DNA from: Dipteronia dyeriana
Lineage: Eukaryota > Streptophyta > Magnoliopsida > Sapindales > Sapindaceae
Reading direction: 5' to 3'
DNA length: 64,000 bases
NCBI GenBank assembly: GCA_032871835.1
Contig: CM065295.1
Span: forward strand, 24,934,501-24,998,500
In this document: in pieces, positions 1-9,501 of the stretch
Numbering within the stretch: position 1 is the first letter of the stretch
Layout: every line of letters begins with the position of its first letter
The notes under the pieces: model-generated
The model's input: only the letters and a program-made list of their open reading frames with translations
Database searches by the model: none
What the model was told of the DNA's origin: nothing
Made by a program: the position numbers and the translations under genes

Positions 1-600
1 TCTCGTACTGTTCTATCCATAGCCCATGAAAAAACCCACCAGGTGACTTAAGAACCTGGGTGTCAGTTGAAGGGCAGCGAGCTACAAGGCGTGAAGGTCC
101 CTACGAAGAGAGGGATGAAAAAGCAACCTCACCCCGCTTTTGAAAGCCACATTATGGATGAGACATATACTGGATGGAGGTGTGGATACATTATAGTTCT
201 TGTGAGGTACTATAATCGAGTTGATATTACGAATGCCGAACCTCTCTCTCAGACCGTTGATCGATTCGATGGTGGCAGTGGAATCGGGGATGAATTTAAA
301 ATCATACGGGAGGGTGAGTGTCCCTCCTACTATGACGATAGTGGCCCCGATCCGACCCTTTACAACCTCAACCTTGACCGACTCCCCTTCTAAGTGTTTT
401 TCGATAATTTAAAGTGGGAAGTCTGGATTGTTTAAGAAGCCAACACTAATGGCGACGTTCCGGTTGAAGCGACATCGCTTTTACAGAGGTGGGGTGTCAC
501 TTTCCCTGCTTTATTCTTTCTAAGCTCATTTCTTGTCAGTGAGCCTTGGGGAGTCATTTTCCACCAACCTATCGATGCTATTGTGATCGGAGCTCGACAT
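1..600 (-). pseudogene. Gag-like plant transposon/retrotransposon gene, copy 1 (5' part, runs off the window)
   Basis: Read on the minus strand, an ATG at 600 opens a short frame (MSSSDHNSIDRLVENDS) that stops at 526. Broken frames then continue to position 1. Recognisable pieces include GGTLTLPYDFKFIPDS near 310-270 and SGVRLLFHPSLRRDL near 130-85. The second resembles the conserved 'FHP.LR' stretch of gag-like proteins common in plant transposons. The same order of motifs occurs in copy 2 at 4213-4699 on the opposite strand (GGVLNLQSNFRYVPDSS, then VPYQGYD), which shows the two are homologous. The remainder lies off the left edge. Many stops make it non-functional. The role is inferred from resemblance only; it could belong to a Gypsy element or to a non-LTR transposon. 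Confidence 0.5.
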
Positions 601-1020
601 AGCAATGGTGGATTTGAAGTTAGAAAGAAGTAAAAAAATGAAAACTAGAGAGAAGCAAACGAAAAGTTTAAGGATTTTTAAAATTTGAAAGAAAGGATTT
701 TTGAAGTGAAAAGAGGTAATCTGGCGTATATAGAAGTAATATAGTAGCAATCAATGACGATAGCGTGATTTAGGAGACGAGATTTTTGCCTCGATACTAG
801 CATGATGCCAGAAATGTTGCCTTTCTCAACAAGAAACCCCCTGGCTTGACGCGTGACCACTACATTTAATGAGAAGATTTCTTCCTAGATTTTGGTGACC
901 CATTCGAAAATGAAAAATTTCTCAAGTGAGATAGGAAATATGACTTCAACCCTAACTCAATCACCGGTGTTCAAGTTTAATAGGACTTCTGTTAATAGCC
1001 AAATTTGGCAAGGGCTCAAA
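601..1020 (-). repeat. Promoter/LTR-like block, copy 1 (inverted relative to 3700-4212)
   Basis: This segment, read on the minus strand, matches 3700-4212 read on the plus strand. Shared strings in the same order include ACCGGTGTTCAAG, GACTTCTGTTAATA, a CTTGAC(G/A)C(G/A)TG block and a TTTAATG..AGATT block. Between the matched core (836-1015) and the ATG at 600 lies a TATA-like TTCTATATACGCC on the minus strand near 725-737. I infer that it is the LTR or promoter of the gag-like gene at 1-600. The LTR ends are too decayed to place. Confidence 0.55.
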
Positions 1021-1199
1021 GTGAATTTTTCCACCGACAATAGCACCTGGTAGAGAGTACCTTTAAGCAGTAGGAGACCTCGGGTGTAGCGGTCTACCTC
1101 ACAGCACCAGGTCTAGCACGACATAGGGATCTCAACATTGTTGTAAGAGCAGAACGAGGTACCTATACCCTCGTGGACCCCCTAGTTGGTGCCTAGGCA
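1021..1199. other. Unassigned decayed sequence between inverted block and Gypsy pol
   Basis: No open frame or recognisable domain could be secured here. It may hold the decayed end of a reverse transcriptase domain, because the next 100 bases already read as the RT/RNase H connection, or the outer end of the LTR-like block. Confidence 0.3.
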
Positions 1200-1910
1200 C
1201 TGTGGCGACGATATTCTCCTAGAAAAACTTACCTTCACCCTAGTGACCTCGGTAAAGAAGTTACGCCCTTACTTCTAGGTCCACACGATTGTGGTTGTCA
1301 CTGATCAACCTCTCCGCCAATTCTTGTAGAGACTAGACATGTCAGGGAGGTTAGTACTCTGGGCCCTCGAGCTTAACCCAGTTCGACATCAAGTATAAAG
1401 CCAGGACTACTATTAAAGCCCAGGGACAATCAGAATTCGTGGCCAAATTCTTAGCCTTTTCTGATCCTGGTACCATTCTAAACCAGGATTTAAACTTCTA
1501 AATGGATCAAGAACCGGTAGACTGGCCAACCGATTGAGACATCTGGGTCCAATATACAGATGAGGCATCTAGCAAAGCAGGTAGCGGTGTAGGAGTCATC
1601 TTAACTGAGCCTGACAATCGAGCTCTGTCACTATTTCCATTTCGAGTTCAACACCACCAACAATAAAGCTGAGTACGAAGCCCTGTTGGAAGGAATGAGG
1701 GTAGCAGCTGAGCTTAGGGCAGCCTACCTCTAAGTTAGAAGTTATTCGTAACTAGTCGTTAAACAAGTCACTGGGTTTTATCAAGCCAAATTAGACAACA
1801 TGGCAGCCTACTTGTAACTGGTCCAACAACTCAAAGCATGATTTAGGGGGTTCAAGATCTAACAGATGCCTCACCAAAAGAACCATTGAGTAGACTTCTT
1901 GACCAAAATA
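1200..1910 (+). pseudogene. Ty3/Gypsy pol relic: RT tail and RNase H
   Basis: Translated pieces on the plus strand read as the Gypsy RT-RNase H connection: LRPYF.VHTIVVVTDQPLRQ near 1258-1320, then SGRLVLWALEL. This is followed by an RNase H-like segment beginning YTDEASSKAGSGVGVIL at about 1557, and NNKAEYEALLEGMRVAAELRAAYL near 1655-1730. The first catalytic Asp is in TDEAS (usually DGAS) and the Glu in KAEYEALL. The expected third-motif SDSQLV reads SYS-stop-LV, so that Asp is gone. Several in-frame stops and at least one frameshift are present. The upstream RT and protease are not recognisable. Confidence 0.75.
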
Positions 1911-2094
1911 GCAGCTAATAGAGGCCAAGCTTTGCCTAAAGGGGTACCTCTCCAGGTCATCTCCCATCTTAGAATATAAGCGGTAAGGAGTTCAACCCAG
2001 TAAATAGACTCCCATGTTGGATGGATCCCATTGTGGACTACTTTGAGAAAGAAAAACTCCCAGGAGACCCGATCAAGCACACAGGATTAAGAGG

Positions 2095-3250
2095 ATCTCA
2101 ATCTGATTCGGCTTGATTGATGGGTACCTATATCGGAGAGGTAGGTCTTTACCTTTGCTCTGGTGCCTCCATCCCGATGATGCTGCTTGGGCACTCAATG
2201 AGGTTCACTCAAGGGATTACAGAAACCATATGGGAGGAGAAGCACTAGCGTACCAAGTGCTTCACATGGGATATTGTTGGCCAACTTTACACCATGATGC
2301 GAGGATGTTTGCTATGTCATATGAACCATATCCAAAGACAACAAACTTGAACCACCTTCCACCAGAGATGCTCTCCTCTATCAATTCTCCCCACCCCTTT
2401 GCTATCTAGGGAGTCAATTTGATCGAACTTCTCCCTGTTCATAGTCAAGCCAAGCATGCCATAGTCGCGATCGACTCCTTCACCTGGTGGGTGGAAACAA
2501 AACCACTCTCAAAGATAACTGAGGAGAACACCACCAAATTCATCAGGAAGAATGTGGTTTACAGGTTTGGCACTCCGACGATCATCACACTGACCTTGGT
2601 AAGCAATTCGATAATGTGAGGTTCAGGGAGCTTTGTGATGGCCTAGGCATTGATCTCTGCTTTGCTTTTGTAGCTCACCCTCAAACCAACGGCCTGGTAG
2701 AAGCTATAAATAAGACCATCAAGAAGCTTCAAAAGAATAAATTGCAATAGGAAAATGGCAGATGGGTAGAGAAGCTCTCTGATGTGCTCTGGGCATACCG
2801 TACTACCAAAAAGACTACGATCGATGAAACCCCTTACCCCCATTACTTTCGGGATGAAAGTGGTCCTACCTATCAAGCACAAGCTGATCTCATTCAGAAT
2901 CCAACATTTCAAACCAGAAAGCAACGAGGTCAAGCTGATGGTCAAACTAGACCTCCTGGAAGAAAAGCAAGATAAAGTGGGGGAAAGAGTTAATGTCTGT
3001 TATAGCCGAATCATGAGGTACTTCGACAAGAAGGTAAAAATCCACAGTTTCAAGGAGCGAGACCTGGTGATCCGAAAGGTAACCCATAACACCAGGATCT
3101 GATCGGACAGGTTACTAGCCTAAAACTGGGAAGGCCCTTACCTAGTAAAGGTACTGGTCCGAAGTGGAGCATACAAGCTGGAAGACATAGATGAACGACC
3201 TATTGACCATACTTGGAACACTAACCACCTGAAGAGATTCTACCTTTAGG
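2095..3250 (+). pseudogene. Ty3/Gypsy pol relic: integrase
   Basis: The zinc-binding region starts near 2113 (MIDGYLYRRGRSLPLLWCL, then EVHSRDYRNHMGGEALAYQV and GYCWPTLHHDA). The two Cys residues of the usual HHCC finger are not seen at the expected place. The integrase core follows at 2419-2619 (AIVAIDSFTWWVETKPLSKI, then FGTPTIIT). After a frame change comes FAFVAHPQTNGLVEAINKT near 2665-2720, which holds the catalytic Glu, and then LWAYRTT near 2786. The C-terminal part ends near 3250 (EGPYLVKVL, then NHLKRFYL). The order and motifs are those of a plant Tat/Athila-like Gypsy integrase. Stops and frame changes make it dead. Together with 1200-1910 this is one pol reading left to right. Confidence 0.85.
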
Positions 3251-3699
3251 TGGTTGGAAGCTCCATGACACACCAATTGATTACGTAAGGGTTTCCGTTA
3301 TATTTGAATTATAATTGAGTTGACCAATTTGTCTTATTTAAGGTGCTTTAAATGTTGTGGTAGTCAACCTCTTTCTTTGCATTGCTGGTGATGAATGCGG
3401 GATTTGTTTCTTTAGGTGTAGTACTAGTGTTTTGTTCCTGGCATACCGATCCTCTTTTGCTAGCATGGTACACCCTCTAACATGCTGGTATCTTTTTGGT
3501 ATCATTTTTCCTATTAGGCGAATGAAATGCATATACTGGGTTGGTCTTGTACTGGTATCTTGGTACCTAAGTTCCAGTTAGGTGTCGAAGTACCTAGATA
3601 CCAGGTAGAAGGTATCACGATACCGGTTATTCTTATTACCAGGTAAAGGCATGAGGTGGCATCGACCTTTCCCAGCTAGTGTCATCATTTTTTCCTAGC
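3251..3699. other. Untranslated spacer after Gypsy integrase
   Basis: No coding signal. Several short GGTATC/GTACC-rich strings occur (3540-3640), including repeated ACC(A/T)GGTA-type units. It is probably the 3' untranslated end of the Gypsy element and the outer part of the following LTR-like block. No clean LTR boundary or polypurine tract was found. Confidence 0.3.
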
Positions 3700-4212
3700 A
3701 CCTGGAATTGGTCCCAATTTTGAACCTACAAGATATCAACTCGATTAAAAATTCTTCTTAGGTCCCTTGTCAGTAAAGGTTATTAACAGAAGTCCCTCAT
3801 GACTTGAACACCGGTACCTGGTTAAGGTTAAGGTTGGGGTTGGAGTCAGGATTCTTCGATGCTTGAAGGATTTTCATTTTTTATTGGTAACCAGAATCTG
3901 GGAGAAAATCTTGCATTAAAAGAGCATTCCACGTGTCAAGCTGGGGCGAGTCAGTTTTTTTGAAAAAAGAAAAGATTTTTGACATTGTGCGTTTCTCCAG
4001 ATTGCCTTTTCTGCTGTTCAAATATCTCACAACACTGATGACATTTCCATTACCAGTAACCGTCTCTTTCCCTTATTTATACTCCATCCTATCATGAATA
4101 CTCTATGCTACTTTAATTGTTCCACTTTCTCCAAAGAAAAAGAAATCCCTAAATTCCTGAACCCTAGTACCCTTTTTTTCACTTTAGTTTTCACTCTTCA
4201 ATCCAAACTACC
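3700..4212 (+). repeat. Promoter/LTR-like block, copy 2
   Basis: Reverse-complement match to 601-1020; the clearest stretch is 3776-3946 against 836-1015. Downstream is a TATA-like CTTATTTATACTCC at about 4072-4085. Roughly 130 bases later comes an ATG at 4213 that opens the gag-like gene copy 2. Because it lies just after a plus-strand Gypsy integrase, it could be the 3' LTR of that element, with the gag-like gene belonging to a tandem copy. It could also be an unrelated promoter. Confidence 0.5.
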
Positions 4213-4699
4213 ATGACTTCTAATAGATTTTACCAGATTTTTGGTGGCAACTCCGTATATATCTCGACTCTTACCTATAGATGGAAGAGAAATTGTTAGA
4301 GAGGCAACGATGGTAGATGTGCTATTGTCTCTCAGCATCGTCGATCCAACCGTAACATAACTATCGGGTCGAGTTTCACTCTGATATATATCATCAATGT
4401 GGAGGACTATTCTATCGATGAGACTAGAGGGGTCAAAAAAGGTGGGGTGTTGGCTGGAGATATATCAACCATGGCTGGTGGGGTATTGAACCTCCAAAGT
4501 AACTTTCGATATGTACCAGATTCCAGCTGAACCACCGATACGATTAAACACGTGATGAGGGATTTCATGATCCCATCTGATATCACCTTCACTGTACCGT
4601 ACCAGGGGTATGACATGTACTCTCCCCTCCATCAGACCAGATTCGAATTCACACTGCCTCTTTTGAGTGTGATGTTTGGCTACCTCTCTACACTACCCA
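4213..4699 (+). pseudogene. Gag-like plant transposon gene, copy 2, upstream half
   Basis: An ATG at 4213 starts MTSNRFYQIFGG. Broken frames follow with GGVLNLQSNFRYVPDSS and ITFTVPYQGYDMYSPLHQ, matching the order of motifs in copy 1 on the opposite strand at 1-600. The frame runs into the solo LTR at 4705. Its continuation resumes at 6841, where ...STLPI joins IRGFMLC across the insertion once the LTR and one copy of the TTATA duplication are removed. Function is not established; the resemblance is to gag-like proteins of plant elements. Confidence 0.55.
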
Positions 4700-4704
4700 T
4701 TATA

Positions 4705-6835
4705 TGTTAGGGTTTATGTCCTAAAGATGTAATTTGTGAATAGATTTATAATATAAATAAAGTGTTGTTTATTTTATAACTTGTGCATATATTTAACATC
4801 CAAGATTGTAAAATGCAATCTCGAACTGTGTATATGAGTGTCATATACAGATGGATATAGTAAGAGACGTGCAATCTAAAGAGTCCATAGATATCAAATA
4901 AACTGGGTACTTTATTTGTGGTTAATCTATAGTTGCGATCCATTCCGTAATGTACAGTGATTCTATCCTGAATCATTCATATGAGATATGAGAATGGAGA
5001 CACCTTGTATGATGTGATCATATAGAACTGGGCCATGATCTATATGAATCCCTCACCAAGATCCGTTTACTGATGAGATTAATATATATTAAGTAATGAT
5101 GACTATATGTAGGTGATCTTAATCCTGAGTGTCTTATCGACTTCTTCAAGTTAGATCGTGGTCTTTGGTATACCATGGGTGAGGTCGGATGCAGTTCCCG
5201 ATCAATATGCTCCATATATTGGGATTACGGTTTGGCTTAGGGCTGGGAAGGTTTGTACACAATAGTGGAATCCACTCCTTCTTATGAGAAGTAGACGGTA
5301 GTTCCCTTAAAGGTTGATTCGGGGCTCGGACAATATGAGCGCTCTCCTAATTCCATGAGGAAATAGGATTTATTCTCCATTAGAGAATCAATGGTACTTA
5401 AAGGATATATGTAATAAGAGGGCTATAACGGATATTATGACCCAGCTCTAATTATGAACTACTGTGGAGGATCACACCATGTGTAATAGCTATATCGATA
5501 GACACCGAGTTGTATCGGTCTGTGTAAAAGCGTCTACAGTTGAGAGAGTACATCTTCGGGTTTTTGTGGAATAACACCAGAGTTAATAATCAAGGAATAT
5601 TAATTAATGATTCCGAGGATTATTGGAGCTCAAAATACTGTGGGTCCATTAGGTCCTCTTGCTAGCCCGATGGATTTAGGTATCAAGGGTCACGGTTAAT
5701 TAATTGGATTGTCCAATTAATTGGTTTACGAAAGTGACACGTATTTATTCAGGAATTAATTGAATATTGAGATTATTTAATTAATTAATGTTAAGGATTA
5801 TGTTAATTAAATAATTGGATTATTTAATTGTGTGATTAATCATTAGTTGGAGGGTGTTGATTGATATTTAATTTTTAAAGATAATATAATTTGATTATTT
5901 TATTTTTATTAAATTAGATATTTAATTTTGAATTTAAAGAATTTGAATTCAAAACAGATTGATTAATTTCTTTAAAGATATAAGATATCTTAAAAGATAT
6001 AAATCGATGAGTTATATATATATATATTAGATAAAAAAAACTATCAACACAAACTTAAAAAGAGAAAAAAGAGATAGTTGCACATCATGTCTCTTGAATT
6101 GCAATTAAAAAGCAATTATATTTGTGAGACAAGACACACGTATTTTTGGAATAAAAAAAAGGGTTATGTGGTCTGGTGTGCATAAGTGAACAAAGAAAAA
6201 TATGGTTTTGGTGTGTACTGTGCAGTCAGGCACTTTTGACACAAGAAAAAAAATAATATATTTTTCAAACAACTGGAATTGTTCTAGTGGGTTTCACTTG
6301 GGAGAAAAATTTTCTTCAACATTCTCTACATCCTCCATTCAAGTTTCTAAGACCGTGACGCGCCCATATACAGTTACCAATCCCGGAGGATAGCGAAGAA
6401 GATCGAGTGGTTCAGACAAGTGCATATCGTAAAAGTGAAGGAGCCTCCAAATATTGGTAAGATTTTCTTTTTCTGATTATATCGATTTCAATTTCCTGTG
6501 TTTACATATTGTATGTATTAGTTCCAAAAAATAATTACGATCCCAAGTTCACTGGTCCTAGATACAGGTTATGATTTGTATAAAAATTTTAAAACCTAGT
6601 TCCGCTGCGTAACCAGTGAATGAGGTTCCAACAATTAAGTGAAGGAGCCTTAAACGTTGGTATGATTTTCTTCTTCTGATTTTATTGATTACAATTTCCT
6701 GTGTATACATATTGTATGTATGAGTTCCAAAAATAATTACGATCCCAAGTTCACTGATCCAAGATACAGATTATTATATGTATAAAATTTTTAAAACCTA
6801 TTTCCGCTGCGTGACCGGTGAACAGGGTTCCAACA
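4705..6835 (+). mobile_element. Solo LTR of Copia family D (plus orientation), TSD TTATA
   Basis: Starts TGTTAGGGTTTATG and ends GGTTCCAACA, flanked by a perfect 5-bp duplication TTATA at 4700-4704 and 6836-6840. Its sequence matches the LTRs of Copia-D (26805-28885 and 33870-35800, both minus orientation). The start matches the CATAAACCC end of the Copia-D LTRs in reverse complement. No internal coding region lies between the ends, so this is a solo LTR left by LTR-LTR recombination. It splits the gag-like gene. Length is 2131 bp, slightly longer than the 2081-bp Copia-D LTR because of the internal duplication at its 3' end. Confidence 0.9.
6438..6835 (+). repeat. Direct duplication of about 200 bp at the 3' end of the solo LTR
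   Basis: Two adjacent copies (about 6438-6632 and 6641-6835) both begin GTGAAGGAGCCT. Both contain CATATTGTATGTAT, AATTACGATCCCAAGTTCACTG and TTCCGCTGCGT, and both end GGTTCCAACA or GGTTCCAACAA. The Copia-D LTRs at 26805 and 33870 do not show this duplication, so it is private to this copy. It may reflect a retained U5 end from unequal recombination. Confidence 0.8.
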
Positions 6836-7934
6836 TTATAAGGGGCTTCATGCTATGCAGTTCGCCCCTATCTAAATGACCCCAGGATCCTGGAGGGTTC
6901 TGGTAAGATTCCTAGTACTGGGAGGGAGTAGTGCGAGATTGACTGGGTTACTAGGGAACCAGGGCTAGAGGAGCTTAAATTCCTTTTTCCGATCACTACC
7001 AATACTTCTGGTCTAAAGGGTTAGCTTTATGCGCGGCCTAAGAACTCCCTCAAATTTATGTTACCTCGTGCTAGAAAGAAAGACATCTCTTAGCGAGAAA
7101 AGTGGATCGTCGTAGAAGAAGATTGGGGGAGCTCGGTCCATATGCCCCCACCCATTTTAGTGGTAGGATTGGGTGAGAGAAGGGCAGTATCCCCACTGAG
7201 TCAGAGAAGATTCTGAAGAACATAATCGTTCGCTCCTAGCTCAATATGAAGTACCCTATCTCCGATTCTTTTTAACCAGGGAGGGTTAATCTTTACCTCC
7301 GTATATCCAACACTTCACCAGGTAGATATACTCCTTATCTTTGTTCTCTGTAATTTGTTATGAATAGCATGTGCTAATTCATTCACTTGTGATAGTTTCT
7401 ACAATGCCTTTACTAGTCCCGGATGTGCCTAGCCAATCTAAGAATCGATCCTCTTCTTAACAAGCTTCTCTTTACTGGCCTTCATCTCACCTCGAATCTG
7501 CTACAAGGGCGAGTACTTCAGCTTGATCGGCTAGGCTTGTGGTGGCCCTAGTCGTGGTACCAAGAAGATCTCCCTCACCTCTTTCTCCTTCAGTTAGGTC
7601 TAACCTAGCTGAGATGGAAGCAAAGCTTGCTAGGATCAGAGGCTCTCCTGGCCAAGTGCAAAGTCAGGACCCTGCTGCCTCTGCTACTAGACTTATACCA
7701 CAAGTCCTCTCTCTCCCTTCTGTTGTGGTGACCATTCAATTTGTTAGGGTTGAAAAAGGGCATAATTCTGCTTCTATTTCTCTTATTGTTCCTCAGGATC
7801 GGCCTCGCTCACGGTTGAGGAGTAGCAGCCAAGATGAGGTCTTGGCATGGTTCGCTACTTCTTTCCCATTACAGGCCATGACCTCGATGCTCGTGGATGT
7901 CTTGATCATAAAGGGATATGCTCTTATAGTTGAG

Positions 7935-8006
7935 GTATGTTGCTCTGTTTAGTTTTTTTTTGCTAGGTACCAAAGAGATAACGAACATGTGTTATGTATT
8001 TGACAG
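7935..8006 (+). other. Probable 72-nt spliceosomal intron in the gag-like gene
   Basis: GAG|GTATGT at the left and a T-rich stretch leading to TTTGACAG|GCC at the right give canonical GT-AG borders. Removing it joins ...ALIVE to AFNFNVAMSQQ in frame, bypassing the stop at about 7950. About 70-80 nt is a usual minimum length for plant introns. This is an inference from sequence alone. Confidence 0.55.
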
Positions 8007-8447
8007 GCCTTTAATTTTAATGTGGCAATGAGCCAACAGACAGTAGCTCTCCAAAAACAGTTTGATGCTACCAAGGACAAGCTTAGGCAGGCCAAGGCGA
8101 TAAGGGGACCGATAGCTCTGAAAAACCCCCGACCCAAACTGAGGAAACTATGGCTAAGATGTAGGTAGATAGGGAGCATATCTAGTCCATTTACCGTGCC
8201 TCTCTAAAGAATACTCTGATGAAGAAGAATGTGCAGCTGGAGAAAGTGGTCCAGACTCTGCCTAGCAGTGTAGCTTCTTTGGAAGCCAATGTGGACGCTT
8301 CTTTCACAGAGGGGCTGTATAGATGCCGTTACCAGGTAGCCAAAGCTTTTCATCCCCTTTTGTCCTAGGTTCCAATGGAGGATAGAACCGAGAGGTGATT
8401 ATAGGGAAGGTTGTTCAGTTATCTTGGTTTGTTCCTACTGAAGCTAG

Positions 8448-8760
8448 TCCTTCTCAAACTGCTAGGTCCGTGGATGATGATGATGATGGCTTGGTGCCTA
8501 TCTCTACATTTATACCGAGCTGTACTGAGAGGAGGCCCATCTCACAACCCCTCACTATTGTAGAAGACCAAGCTAGAAGAAGGGCTTCAGTTTTATCAAC
8601 CTTCCTTATCTCAAACTGCTAGGTCCGTGGATGATGATGATGGCTTGGTGCCTATCTCCACATTTATACCGAGCCGTACTGAGAGGAGGCCCATCTCACA
8701 ACCCCCCACTATTGTAGAAGACCAAGCTAGAAGAAGGGCTTCAGTTTTATCAACTTCTTC
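8448..8760 (+). repeat. Tandem duplication, about 157-bp unit, two copies
   Basis: The strings AAACTGCTAGGTCCGTGG, CTTGGTGCCTATCTC and GAGGAGGCCCATCTCACAAC recur 154-157 bases apart. The first copy carries one extra GAT in its GAT run, which accounts for the spacing change from 157 to 154. The copies differ at only a few bases, so the duplication looks younger than the surrounding gene decay. Confidence 0.9.
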
Positions 8761-8800
8761 TATTGAACATGTTGTTAACCAAAATTTCACTTGAGGTAAG

Positions 8801-9369
8801 GGATCTCAGTTAGCACCACAACCAGTTACCCGGTAGGATGCTAGGGGTAGGTACCTCGTACCTTGGTGATCTTGTATGAATATGGGAGTAAGGTGTAAAG
8901 AGTCTGATACGGTAGTTAGGAGACAATCATCTCGTCCGTCAGGGCTTTGAGGATGAGGATGATACATGGCGCTTGTGGTTCATTTGCTAGAATGGAGGAC
9001 AAGTCCTGGTCTCCGGTCTTGGTACGTGGTCTCCTCTCTAGGTGATCTCGATCCAAATAGCATGCAAGGAGGTAGAATTGCTGCTCATCGATAGTTTCCC
9101 GGCCAATATAGCAAGCTGGAAGGTTTGATTGGTGCGCTTGATTGATATAGTTATGGTCGTAAAGGATATGATCACCCGTTAGCGAGTCCTCTCTAGGTAC
9201 TTTAGGTCAGGTCAAGACTTGTCTTGGTTCTCCAAACTTCTTTAGATCAATAGCTCAACATGCAGATAGGTGGCTAGGACAAGCGGGGCCATAGACTAAC
9301 TAACATTCACACATGCACAATACAAGAAATAAATAGGAGAAAGACAAGTCTTATTTAGAGATGGACTGA
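8801..9369. other. Decayed base-layer sequence up to Copia-A1
   Basis: No open frame or motif could be assigned. It probably continues the gag-like element and resumes at 25271 on the far side of Copia-A1. Confidence 0.35.
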
Positions 9370-9374
9370 CCAAG

Positions 9375-9501
9375 TGTAGGAAAAATCGCGCAACGAAAGC
9401 GTGAAAAATAAAATCAGGGTTTGATATAAATAACATTTTCCCTTTTTAATAACAAGAACCTTAATCCTAGATTAGTTAACGTATATAAAAAGTATCGTAC
9501 T
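9375..9501 (-). repeat. Copia-A1 3' LTR, U5-end fragment left of Copia-C
   Basis: Matches the start of the other A1 LTR at 24344 (TGTAGG.AAAATCGC.CAACG, then AACCTTAA.CCTAGATTA and TATATAAAAAGTATCGTAC). It stops at the Copia-C insertion point and resumes at 17133. The last five bases (9497-9501, GTACT) are the left copy of the Copia-C target duplication. Confidence 0.9.

Larger units (their letters stand above)
6841..8800 (+). pseudogene. Gag-like plant transposon gene, copy 2, downstream part
   Basis: Continues the gene split by the solo LTR. Broken frames up to about 7535 are followed by a stop-free stretch 7539-7952 rich in Ser and Pro (SPSPLSPSVRSNLAEMEAKLARI). A probable intron at 7935-8006 joins ...ALIVE to AFNFNVAMSQQTVALQKQFD. 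The latter is a coiled-coil-like segment that plant gag-like transposon proteins often carry near their C terminus. Further downstream are QVAKAFHPL near 8336 and an acidic segment inside a tandem duplication (8448-8760). There are multiple stops. It has no catalytic motif and its role is unknown; a gag-like structural role is inferred. Confidence 0.5.

Noticed and set aside
2113..3102. Integrase region as a functional gene
   Set aside because: Frame changes, missing zinc-finger cysteines and several stops show that it is a relic.
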